From Massilia timonae CCUG 45783 (GTDB taxonomy: Bacteria > Pseudomonadota > Gammaproteobacteria > Burkholderiales > Burkholderiaceae_D): a stretch of 64,000 nt of DNA. Numbering within the stretch: position 1 is the first letter of the stretch; each line of letters opens with the position of its first letter. The notes under the pieces are model-generated. The model was not told the DNA's origin, did no database searches, and was given only the letters and a program-made list of their open reading frames with translations. The DNA lies in contig NZ_JH992922.1 of assembly GCF_000315425.1 (NCBI RefSeq), positions 1,543,226-1,607,225 on the forward strand. Reading direction: 5' to 3'. The position numbers and the translations under genes are program-made. Of this stretch, positions 8,933-16,389 are shown piece by piece.

Positions 8933-8981
8933 CAGGCCTATACGGCCTGACTTTCTCAACCGGCGGCCTTTGTCGCCGGTT
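8933..8981 (+). promoter_or_regulatory. Two hairpins in the purC leader
   Basis: CAGGCC/GGCCTG (8933-8938, 8944-8949) and AACCGGCG/CGCCGGTT (8958-8965, 8974-8981) can form consecutive stem-loops between fba and purC, ending 23 bp before the purC start. The second is GC-rich and followed by a pyrimidine-rich stretch. It could terminate fba transcripts or attenuate the pur operon. It does not fit a purine riboswitch core that I can recognise. Confidence 0.45.
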
Positions 8982-9004
8982 TCCGCTTTCCTGATAGCCC
9001 ATCT

Positions 9005-9901
9005 ATGAACAGCCTCTACCAATCCTCCATCCAGTCCCTGCCACTGCTCGGTCACGGCAAGGTGCGCGATAACTACGCCGTCGGCGACGACAAGATCCTG
9101 ATCGTCACCACCGACCGTCTGTCGGCCTTCGACGTGGTCATGAACGAGCCGATCCCGGGCAAGGGCATGGTGCTGAACCAGATGAGCGATTTCTGGTTCG
9201 AGAAGCTCGGCCACATCGTGCCGAACCACCTGACCGGCGTGGCGCCGGAAAGCGTGGTCGCCGAGAACGAGGTGGAGCAAGTGCGCGGCCGCGCCGTCGT
9301 GGCCAAGCGCCTCAAGCCGATCATGGTCGAAGCCGTCGTGCGCGGCTACATCATCGGCTCGGGCTGGAAGGACTATCAGCAAAGCGGCGCGATCTGCGGC
9401 ATCCAGCTGCCGGCCGGCCTGCGCCAGGCCGACAAGCTGCCGGAACCGCTGTTCACCCCGGCCGCCAAGGCCGAACTCGGCGAGCACGACGAGAACATCT
9501 CGTTCGCCGAGATGGAACAGCGCATCGGCGCCGAGCTGGCCGCGAAGATGCGCGAAGTCAGCATCAAGCTGTACACCGCCGCCGCCGAATACGCCGCTAC
9601 CCGCGGCATCATCATCGCCGACACCAAGTTCGAATTCGGCCTCGATGAAAACGGCGTGATGCACCTGATGGACGAAGTCCTGACCGCCGACTCGTCGCGC
9701 TTCTGGCCGGCCGACTCGTACGCGCCGGGCATGTCGCCGCCGTCGTTCGACAAGCAGTTCGTGCGCGACTACCTGGAAACCCTGACCGACTGGGGCAAGA
9801 CCGCACCGGCGCCCGCGCTGCCGGCGGACGTCATCGAAAAAACCCAGGCCAAGTATTTCGAAGCCATCGAACGCCTGACCGGCGAGAAGCTGAAGGCGTA
9901 A
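9005..9901 (+). CDS. purC: Phosphoribosylaminoimidazole-succinocarboxamide (SAICAR) synthase
   Basis: This 298-residue enzyme joins CAIR with aspartate using ATP in de novo purine synthesis. [12 protein letters not shown] near the N-terminus is the ATP-binding start motif. [31 protein letters not shown] and [11 protein letters not shown] follow in the expected order. The roughly 300-residue length is the ADE1-like long form rather than the short 240-residue form. It is first in a purC-purE-purK-sua5 operon with gaps of only 1-5 nt. Confidence 0.96.
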   Translation: MNSLYQSSIQSLPLLGHGKVRDNYAVGDDKILIVTTDRLSAFDVVMNEPIPGKGMVLNQMSDFWFEKLGHIVPNHLTGVAPESVVAENEVEQVRGRAVVAKRLKPIMVEAVVRGYIIGSGWKDYQQSGAICGIQLPAGLRQADKLPEPLFTPAAKAELGEHDENISFAEMEQRIGAELAAKMREVSIKLYTAAAEYAATRGIIIADTKFEFGLDENGVMHLMDEVLTADSSRFWPADSYAPGMSPPSFDKQFVRDYLETLTDWGKTAPAPALPADVIEKTQAKYFEAIERLTGEKLKA

Positions 9902-9905
9902 CAGG

Positions 9906-10403
9906 ATGACCGAACAAGCAAAACCTCTGGTGGGTGTGATCATGGGCTCGTCCTCGGACTGGGACGTGATGCAGAATGCCGTGGCCATCCTGAAGCAGTT
10001 CGGCGTGCCGTTCGAAGCCCAGGTGATCTCGGCCCACCGCATGCCGGACGAGATGTTCACCTACGCCGAACAGGCGCGCGCGCGCGGCCTGCGCGCCATC
10101 ATCGCAGGCGCCGGCGGCGCGGCCCACCTGCCGGGCATGGTGGCCGCCAAGACCATCGTGCCGGTGCTGGGCGTGCCGGTGCCGTCGAAATACCTGCGCG
10201 GCGAGGATTCGCTGCTGTCGATCGTGCAGATGCCGAAGGGCGTGCCGGTGTCGACCTTCGCCATCGGCGAAGCCGGCGCCGCCAATGCGGCCTTGACCGC
10301 GGTGGCGATCATCGCCGCGGGCGACGACGCATTGGCCGACAAGCTCGAGCAGTTCCGCCGCGACCAGACCGCCGCCGCCCAGGCCATGACTCTTCCTGTG
10401 TAA
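9906..10403 (+). CDS. purE: N5-carboxyaminoimidazole ribonucleotide mutase
   Basis: This 165-residue class I PurE isomerises N5-CAIR to [17 protein letters not shown] binds the ribonucleotide phosphate, SAHRMPDEM contains the catalytic histidine, and [12 protein letters not shown] completes the active site. It begins 4 nt after purC, with GTAACAGG as a modest ribosome-binding site, and is followed 5 nt later by purK, the enzyme that makes its substrate. Confidence 0.96.
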   Translation: MTEQAKPLVGVIMGSSSDWDVMQNAVAILKQFGVPFEAQVISAHRMPDEMFTYAEQARARGLRAIIAGAGGAAHLPGMVAAKTIVPVLGVPVPSKYLRGEDSLLSIVQMPKGVPVSTFAIGEAGAANAALTAVAIIAAGDDALADKLEQFRRDQTAAAQAMTLPV

Positions 10404-10408
10404 GTGCG

Positions 10409-11593
10409 ATGAATAATCCGTTTCTTCCCTCCGCCGATCCGTCGACCTGGCTCGGCGTGATGGGCGGCGGCCAGCTCGGCCGCATGTTCGCCCACGCCGC
10501 CCAGGAGATGGGCTACAAGGTCGCCGTGCTCGAGCCGAGCGCCGATTGCCCGGCCGGCCAGGTGGCCGATCGCACCATCGAAGGCGGCTACACCAATGGC
10601 GGCGCGCTGAGCGAGCTGGCGGCCTTGTGCTCGGCCGTCACCACCGAATTCGAGAACGTCCCGGCCGACAGCCTGGCGCTGCTGGCCGCCGATAGTTTCG
10701 TCGCACCCGCAAGCTCCTGCGTCCAGATCGCGCAAGACCGCATCCTCGAAAAGAAGTTCTTCGTCGACTGCGCGCCGGCCTCGAAGGTGATGCCGGCCCC
10801 GCACAAGACCATTGCCTCGCATGCCGACATCGACGACGTCAAGGACGACCTGCTGCCGGGCATTCTCAAGACCGTGCGCATGGGCTACGACGGCAAGGGC
10901 CAGGTCCGCGTGCGCTCGCGCGAGGACGTGCGCGCCGCTTTCGACAGCATGGGTGGCGTGACCTGCCTGCTCGAAAAAATGCTGCCGCTGGCCTACGAGG
11001 TGTCGGTGCTGACCGCGCGCGGCCACGACGGCGAGTCCGTCGTGTACCCGATCGCCGAGAACGTGCACCGCGACGGCATCCTGTTCACCACCACCGTGCC
11101 GGGGCCGAACGTGTCCGCGGCCTGCGCGCAGCAGGCCCAGGACGCGGCGCGCGCCATCGTCGCCCAGCTGGGTTACGTGGGCGTGCTGTGCATCGAGTTC
11201 TTCGTGCTGGAGGACGGCGCCCTGGTCGTCAACGAGATGGCGCCGCGTCCGCACAACAGCGGCCACTACACGATGGATGCCTGCATCACCAGCCAGTTCG
11301 CGCAGCAGGTGCGTGCGATGGCGCGCCTGCCGCTGGGCGACGTGCGCCAGCATTCGTCCGCCGTCATGCTCAACATCCTGGGCGATGCATGGTTCGAAGG
11401 CGAGGGCGACGATGCGCGCGAACCGGCCTGGGACCGGGTGCTGGCGCTGCCTGGCGCCAACCTGCACCTGTACGGCAAGAACGACCCGCGCCGCGGCCGC
11501 AAGATGGGCCATGTGACCTTCGTGGCGCCGACGCTCGCCGCGGCGCAGGGCAATCTGCGCGCCGCCTGCGCCATCCTGGGAATCGAGCCGTAA
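10409..11593 (+). CDS. purK: N5-carboxyaminoimidazole ribonucleotide synthase
   Basis: This 394-residue ATP-grasp enzyme carboxylates AIR with bicarbonate and ATP to give N5-CAIR. The N-terminal [14 protein letters not shown] nucleotide motif, the ATP-grasp core (residues about 110-290) and the C-terminal [14 protein letters not shown] metal and substrate region are all intact. It sits between purE and sua5, with the next gene starting 1 nt after its stop. Confidence 0.96.
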   Translation: MNNPFLPSADPSTWLGVMGGGQLGRMFAHAAQEMGYKVAVLEPSADCPAGQVADRTIEGGYTNGGALSELAALCSAVTTEFENVPADSLALLAADSFVAPASSCVQIAQDRILEKKFFVDCAPASKVMPAPHKTIASHADIDDVKDDLLPGILKTVRMGYDGKGQVRVRSREDVRAAFDSMGGVTCLLEKMLPLAYEVSVLTARGHDGESVVYPIAENVHRDGILFTTTVPGPNVSAACAQQAQDAARAIVAQLGYVGVLCIEFFVLEDGALVVNEMAPRPHNSGHYTMDACITSQFAQQVRAMARLPLGDVRQHSSAVMLNILGDAWFEGEGDDAREPAWDRVLALPGANLHLYGKNDPRRGRKMGHVTFVAPTLAAAQGNLRAACAILGIEP

Positions 11594-11594
11594 G

Positions 11595-12626
11595 ATGGAC
11601 ACGCAGCAGTTCGACCCGGCGGCGATCGACGCCGCCGCCCGCGCGCTGGAGGCCGGCCAGCTGGTCGCCTTCCCGACCGAGACCGTGTACGGCCTGGGCG
11701 CCGACGCCGAGAACCCGGCGGCGGTCGCCGCCATCTACGCCGCCAAGGGCCGCCCGCAAGACCACCCGGTGATCGTGCATCTCGCTCCCGAAGCGCCGCT
11801 CGACTACTGGGCCTGCGACATCCCGCCGCAGGCGCATGCGCTGGCCGACGCCTTCTGGCCCGGTCCGCTGACCATGATCCTCAAGCGCGCCCCGAACATC
11901 CCGGACGCCGTCAGCGGCGGCCAGGACACGGTCGGCCTGCGCTGTCCGGCGCACCCGGTGGCGCTGGCGCTGCTGCGCGCCTTCAAGGGAGGAAAGGGCG
12001 GCGTCGCGGCGCCGTCGGCGAATAAATTCGGTCATGTGAGCCCGACCCTGGCCGAGCATGTGCGCGATGAATTCGGGGCGGACGGCAGCGTGGCGATGGT
12101 GCTCGACGGCGGCCCCTCGCAGGTCGGCATCGAATCGACCATCGTCGATTTGTCGCGCCTGGAGTCGCACGGCCCCGTGCTGCTGCGTCCCGGCCAGATC
12201 TCTGCCGAGGCGATCGCCGCCGTGATCGACCAGTTGCCGGCCGCGCCGGACGCTGCCGCGCCGCGCGCCTCGGGCACGCTTGAATCGCATTACGCGCCGC
12301 ACACGCCGGTGGCGATGCAGGAGCACGCGACCCTGCTCGATAGCCTGGCCGCGCTGCATGGCGCCGGCCGCAAGGTGGCTTTGATCCACATGAGCGACAT
12401 GCCGGCGACCCACGCCGCACTGCGCCTGCCGGCGGCGCCCGACGGCTTCGCCTACGCGCTGTACGCCGCGCTGCGCGCGATGGACGGGCAGGGCGCCGAC
12501 GTGATCCTGGTCGAAGCGCCGCCGCAGGGTGGCGACTGGCTGGGTGTGAACGACCGCCTGCGCCGCGCGGCGCACGGTTCGACGGGCATTGTGCACGGCC
12601 TGCTCAACGCGCAGGCGAAAGTTTAA
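11595..12626 (+). CDS. sua5: L-threonylcarbamoyladenylate synthase, Sua5 type
   Basis: This 343-residue protein has an N-terminal YrdC domain with VAFPTETVYGLG and AAKGRPQDHP, followed by a C-terminal Sua5 extension beginning about residue 220 (PRASGTLESHYAPHTP). It forms threonylcarbamoyl-AMP from threonine, bicarbonate and ATP, the first step of the universal t6A37 tRNA modification. It follows purK by 1 nt and is the last gene before a terminator, so it is expressed with purine synthesis. tcdA, a later step in the same modification, lies at 30.2 kb. Confidence 0.94.
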   Translation: MDTQQFDPAAIDAAARALEAGQLVAFPTETVYGLGADAENPAAVAAIYAAKGRPQDHPVIVHLAPEAPLDYWACDIPPQAHALADAFWPGPLTMILKRAPNIPDAVSGGQDTVGLRCPAHPVALALLRAFKGGKGGVAAPSANKFGHVSPTLAEHVRDEFGADGSVAMVLDGGPSQVGIESTIVDLSRLESHGPVLLRPGQISAEAIAAVIDQLPAAPDAAAPRASGTLESHYAPHTPVAMQEHATLLDSLAALHGAGRKVALIHMSDMPATHAALRLPAAPDGFAYALYAALRAMDGQGADVILVEAPPQGGDWLGVNDRLRRAAHGSTGIVHGLLNAQAKV

Positions 12627-12648
12627 TTTATATCAATGAAGCAAATGA

Positions 12649-12685
12649 CGGGGCGCAAACGCCCCGCATTTCGTTCTCGTTCGTT
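12649..12685 (+). terminator. Rho-independent terminator after sua5
   Basis: A perfect 7-bp stem CGGGGCG/CGCCCCG (12649-12655, 12660-12666) with a CAAA loop is followed by a T-rich stretch. It lies 22 bp after the sua5 stop and closes the purC-purE-purK-sua5 operon. Confidence 0.75.
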
Positions 12686-12720
12686 ACAAATTCGTCTCTT
12701 TCTGCATAGAAAACGCTGGT

Positions 12721-12726
12721 TATAAT
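12721..12726 (+). promoter_or_regulatory. Candidate -10 box for the GDSL lipoprotein gene
   Basis: A perfect TATAAT lies in the 259-bp space between sua5 and the GDSL gene, about 160 bp before the start codon, implying a long 5' leader. The -35 region is weak. No structured RNA family is recognisable in the leader. Confidence 0.4.
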
Positions 12727-12885
12727 CCGATCCCGCAAGCGACCCCATCACTTTTAATAGGTGTGGTAGCCAAATGCCTACGCGCAATGGAATTTGCTAT
12801 ACAAGCGGTTTGAACGCTGGCATAGTGTTCATGATGCGAATAGCACGGGCGTTCGTTTCACAATAATTTCTATCCAGGAGACACA

Positions 12886-14247
12886 ATGCGTCATACCAAA
12901 TTCGCGCTGGCCGTTCTGACGGCCGCGCTCCTGACCGCATGCGGCGGCGGCACCAGCCCTGCCGGCGGCGACCAGACCACCAAGCTCACTTTCACCAATA
13001 TGGTGTCGTTCGGCGACAGCCTGTCTGACGTGGGCACCTACCGTGTCGGCGCCGTGGCGGCGGCCGGCGGCGGCAAGTTCACCATCAATGGCGACAGCAG
13101 CGCCAAGAATGTCGACCTGAACGGCAAGATCTGGCTCGACTTCATGGCTGCCCAGCTCAAGCTGCCGGCCCCGTGCGCCGCCCAGACCGGCCTGCAGGGC
13201 GACGCCTCGCTCGGCTTCAACGTGCCGATCGTGAACCATCCGAATTGCTTCAACTATGCGCAAGGCGGTTCGCGCGTGATCAATCCGGTCGGTCCGGGCA
13301 ATGCCGCGACCGGCTCGCCGATCGGCGAAATGACCACCCCGATGGTCACCCAGATCGCGAACCACCTGTCCAAGACCGGCAACAAGTTCAGCGGCACCGA
13401 ACTGGTGACCGTGCTGTCGGGCGGCAATGACGTACTGATGCAGCTGGCCGCCGTGACCAATGCCGGCACCGCCGCCGGCGCGCAAGCCTTCGCCACCGCC
13501 CTGGCCACCCGCCTCGCGGCCGGCGCGACCAGCCCGCAAGCCGCGGCGCAAGCCATCGGCGCGGCGATCGCCACCGAGAACGCACGTCCAGGCAAGACCG
13601 ACCAGACCGTGGTGCAGGCAGCCGTCCGCGCCGCCGCAATGCAGCCGGGTAACCAGGCCGTCGCCCAGCCGGCCGTCTATGGTCCGATCGTGGCCGCCGC
13701 CCAGGCCGACGGCACCGCCGCCGGCAACACCGCGGCCGGCGCCTACGCGACCGCCAACGCGACCGCCATGGTCACCGCGCTCGGCACCGCCGGCGCGCAG
13801 ATGGCGGGCCTGGTCAAGAACGAACTGCTGGCCAAGGGCGCCAAGTACGTCATCGTCGCCAACCTGCCGGACGTCGCCAGCACCCCGACCGCCAAGTCGC
13901 GTCCTGTGGCGATCCAGCAACTGGTGACCGCCATGGTCAACGCCTTCAACACCCAGCTGAAAGCCGGCCTGGGCGCCGACGACGCGCGCGTGCTGTACAC
14001 CGACCTGTACACCGTCAGCAACGACCAGGTGAAGAACCCCGGTCCATACGGCCTGACCAACACCAGCGCCCCGGCCTGCGCCGAAAACGCGCTGGGCACG
14101 ACCTCGCTGATCTGCACCGCGAACAACACGGTCGCCGGTGATGTGAGCCGCTACATGTTCGCCGACGGGATCCACCCGACCCCGTTCGAGAACGACCTCA
14201 TCGCCCGCTATGTCTTCAAGGACATGGCCATCAAGGGCTGGCTGTAA
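12886..14247 (+). CDS. SGNH/GDSL-family hydrolase lipoprotein
   Basis: This 453-residue protein begins with a lipoprotein signal (lipobox LLTAC, Cys about residue 19), so it is probably anchored in the outer membrane. Block I of the GDSL family is clear in VSFGDSLSDVGTY near residue 43 (nucleophile Ser). GGNDVLM gives block III, and DGIHPTPFEN near the C-terminus supplies the catalytic Asp and His. It is likely an esterase or lipase. Residues about 190-300 are an Ala-rich helical insertion not usual for the core fold. CCAGGAGACACA precedes the ATG. It lies directly upstream of the disrupted ompW. Confidence 0.88.
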   Translation: MRHTKFALAVLTAALLTACGGGTSPAGGDQTTKLTFTNMVSFGDSLSDVGTYRVGAVAAAGGGKFTINGDSSAKNVDLNGKIWLDFMAAQLKLPAPCAAQTGLQGDASLGFNVPIVNHPNCFNYAQGGSRVINPVGPGNAATGSPIGEMTTPMVTQIANHLSKTGNKFSGTELVTVLSGGNDVLMQLAAVTNAGTAAGAQAFATALATRLAAGATSPQAAAQAIGAAIATENARPGKTDQTVVQAAVRAAAMQPGNQAVAQPAVYGPIVAAAQADGTAAGNTAAGAYATANATAMVTALGTAGAQMAGLVKNELLAKGAKYVIVANLPDVASTPTAKSRPVAIQQLVTAMVNAFNTQLKAGLGADDARVLYTDLYTVSNDQVKNPGPYGLTNTSAPACAENALGTTSLICTANNTVAGDVSRYMFADGIHPTPFENDLIARYVFKDMAIKGWL

Positions 14248-14301
14248 GCAGCGGCGGGCCCGTCCAGGTGACGGGTCCTCACACACATATCAGGAGATAG
14301 C

Positions 14302-14720
14302 ATGAAAGTTCGTTTCAACAGCATGATCAAGGTGCTGGGTGTGGCTGCCGGGCTGGCATTCGCGTCCGGCGCATACGCGCAATCGGCCGGCCAGATCACG
14401 GCCAAGGTCGGTTTCAACCGCTTGATGCCGAAGGTCGAGAGCGGCGACATCAGCGCGCCGGCGCTGCCGGGCACCAAGGCCGACGTCGGCAACGACATGC
14501 AGCCGGTGCTGATCCTCACCTACAGCCTGACCGACAATATCTCGGTCGAAGGCGCGCTCGGCACGCCGTACAAGCACAGCATCTACGGCGCCGGCGCAAT
14601 CGCCGGCACCGGCAAGCTGGGCGAGGTCGAGGCGCTGCCGCCGACCGCTTTCGTGCAATACCGCTTCGGCGCGCCGACCTCGACCTTCCGTCCCTTCATC
14701 GGCGTCGGCCCGACCTATAA
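14302..14720 (+). pseudogene. ompW: OmpW-family outer membrane protein, 5' part (IS-interrupted)
   Basis: The first ~139 codons encode a signal peptide (ending ASGAYAQ) and the first strands of an OmpW-type eight-stranded beta-barrel, including VQYRFGAPTSTFRPFIGVGPTY. The frame is broken by the insertion sequence at about 14721. Reading on into the element gives about 13 foreign residues and a stop at 14758-14760. The 3' part of the gene resumes at about 16066. CAGGAGATAGC precedes the ATG. The gene is almost certainly inactive as a porin. Confidence 0.9.
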
Positions 14721-14756
14721 AGTGGACCCATCAGTCAAGACACTCAGCCGGCTAGT

Positions 14757-15719
14757 TTAAGCTGTGTCCATTTCCACTTCAGCAGCTGCCCGGCGCTGCC
14801 CCGTTCCGCCGTTTTTCTCCGGCTCTTGGTCCGCGTCGCCGAACTTGTCGACGATCAACGCACCTCCTCCAACACCGGCACGGTAGACATGATCTGGCGT
14901 CTCGTAGCCCAGCGCCTGGTGTGGACGCTCGGCGTTGTAAAACGCGAAGTACTGTGCCAGGCCGACTGTCAGCTCGGCCATGTTGGCGTAGCCCTTCAGG
15001 TACACGTCCTCGTACTTCACGTTGCGCCACAGGCGCTCGACGAAGATGTTGTCCAGCGCCCGTCCTCGCCCATCCATGCTGATGGCCACGCCTTCGCGCT
15101 TGAGCACGCTGGTAAAGGCGTCACTGGTGAACTGCGAGCCCTGGTCGCTGTTGAATACCTCGGGCTTGCCGTGGTGGCGCAATGCCTCCTCCAGACAGTC
15201 CACGCAGAACGACGCGTCCATGCTGTTGCTGATGCGCCAGGCCAGCACACGACGCGAGTACCAATCGATGACCGCCACCAGGTAGGCAAAGCCGCGCGCC
15301 AGCCGAATGTACGTCAGGTCCGTACTCCACACCTGGTTCGGCCGCGTGACCGCCACCCCGCGCAGCAGATAGGGATAGACCTTGTGCTGCGGGTGCGGCT
15401 TGCTCGTGGACGGCCCCGGCGCCATGCCCGCCAAGCCCATTTCCCGCATCAGGCGCTGCACGCGCTTGCGGTTGACGCGGTGCTCTCGGCCTCGCAGGAA
15501 GACCGCCATGCGCCGGCTGCCGTAGAACGGGCGGCTGGTGTACTCCTCGTCGATCAGGGCGCGCAGCTGGCCGTCCTCCTCCTCGATGCATTCCTGTCGG
15601 GCCGCCGCCTCCAGCCGCCGATACACGGTCGAACGCGGCACGCCGGCCAGCTCGCACTGCATCGTCAGCGGTATCTTGTCCTCGCGCTCGATCCACCGTG
15701 CCCGCTCGGCCGGACTCAT
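14757..15719 (-). CDS. IS3-family transposase OrfB (DDE catalytic subunit)
   Basis: From ATG 15719 this gives 320 residues with an HTH_21-type N-terminal region and an rve integrase core. The catalytic Asp is in WSTDLTYIRL, the second in FNSDQGSQFTS, and the Glu in DNIFVERLWRN. The ATG overlaps the orfA stop (ATGA). In IS3 elements the active transposase is an OrfAB fusion made by -1 ribosomal frameshifting. Here the frameshift would occur on the eight-A run (minus strand, 15729-15736) just upstream. Confidence 0.93.
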   Translation of the reverse strand: MSPAERARWIEREDKIPLTMQCELAGVPRSTVYRRLEAAARQECIEEEDGQLRALIDEEYTSRPFYGSRRMAVFLRGREHRVNRKRVQRLMREMGLAGMAPGPSTSKPHPQHKVYPYLLRGVAVTRPNQVWSTDLTYIRLARGFAYLVAVIDWYSRRVLAWRISNSMDASFCVDCLEEALRHHGKPEVFNSDQGSQFTSDAFTSVLKREGVAISMDGRGRALDNIFVERLWRNVKYEDVYLKGYANMAELTVGLAQYFAFYNAERPHQALGYETPDHVYRAGVGGGALIVDKFGDADQEPEKNGGTGQRRAAAEVEMDTA

Positions 15720-16006
15720 TCCCCAAGCTTTTTTTTGAGCCAATCCACCTGCATCTTCAGCTTGCCGATCTCGCTGTACAGCTTGTCCTCCGGGCTGCTT
15801 TCGTCCACCGGCTTCGGCCCGCGCTTGACGTCGAACAGGGCGCCGGCGTTCTCCAGGATCTCCTTCTTCCACTGGCCCACCAGTACTGGATGCACGCCGA
15901 ATTCCTGCGCAATCTCCGTCACCGTCTTCACCCCACGCACCGCTTCCAACCCAACCTTGGCCTTGAACTCGGCGCTGTGCACCCTGCGTTTTTTACCTTC
16001 ACTCAT
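15716..16006 (-). CDS. IS3-family transposase OrfA (helix-turn-helix subunit)
   Basis: This 96-residue basic protein opens with MSEGKKRRVHSAEFKAKV. A helix-turn-helix in EIAQEFGVHPVLVGQWKKE binds the IS ends, and a C-terminal leucine-zipper-like helix (IGKLKMQVDWLKKK) leads into the frameshift site. In this copy the A run is eight long, so the zero frame terminates three codons later, as expected for a frameshift-regulated IS3 element. Confidence 0.92.
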   Translation of the reverse strand: MSEGKKRRVHSAEFKAKVGLEAVRGVKTVTEIAQEFGVHPVLVGQWKKEILENAGALFDVKRGPKPVDESSPEDKLYSEIGKLKMQVDWLKKKLGE

Positions 16007-16065
16007 TCGCTGTCATCCTTTCGCGGACGACAGCTTAAACCACCGTCTCAGATTCGGGGTCCACT

Positions 16066-16339
16066 ATACTACGCCTATTTCATGAAGGAACGCGGCTCGG
16101 CCAAGATGACCGCGATCACCAATCCAGGCAGCGACGTGCCGACCACCTTCAAGATCGACAACAAGCTGACCTATAGCGCGCAAGTCGGCGTGGCGATGAA
16201 CTTCGACGAGCGCTGGTTCGCCGACGCCACGGTCATCAAGACCCGCCTGCGCACCGACGTGCACTTCTCGACCGGCCAGACCCAGTTCATGAAGCTGGAT
16301 CCGGTGGCGATCGTGCTGGCGGTGGGCTACAAGTTCTGA
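16066..16339 (+). pseudogene. ompW: OmpW-family outer membrane protein, 3' part
   Basis: This is the continuation of the interrupted barrel: YAYFMKERGSAKM, then KLTYSAQVGVAMNFDERW, ending in the OmpW-typical C-terminal strand VAIVLAVGYKF with a terminal Phe. Splicing the flanks at the shared CTATA leaves the two halves out of frame by one base, so either the element ends are misplaced or the insertion was imprecise. No start codon with a ribosome-binding site is seen for separate expression. Confidence 0.85.
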
Positions 16340-16364
16340 ACGCGGCGTTTGCCACGTGACCAAG

Positions 16365-16386
16365 GCCCGCCGCGTGCGGGCTTTTT
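16365..16386 (+). terminator. Rho-independent terminator after ompW
   Basis: A perfect stem GCCCGC/GCGGGC (16365-16370, 16376-16381) with a 5-nt loop is followed by TTTTT. It ends the plus-strand ompW unit just before the convergent GGDEF-EAL gene stop at 16390. Confidence 0.8.
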
Positions 16387-16389
16387 CAA

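Larger units (their letters stand above)
14721..16065 (-). mobile_element. IS3-family insertion sequence, copy 1, inserted in ompW
   Basis: The ~1345-bp element is bounded by short inverted repeats AGTGGACCC (14721-14729) and GGGTCCACT (16057-16065). It carries orfA and orfB on the minus strand, opposite to ompW. CTATA occurs at both edges. However, copy 2 also has CTATA at the same edge, so it may be part of the element rather than a target duplication, and the exact ends stay uncertain. Where both copies are visible they are essentially identical except for one base in the slippery A run. OrfB carries an integrase-core DDE domain. Confidence 0.92.

Noticed and set aside
14715..16068. CTATA as a 5-bp target-site duplication of IS copy 1
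   Set aside because: IS copy 2 has the same CTATA at its corresponding edge (62928-62932), and removing one copy does not restore the ompW frame. It may belong to the element.
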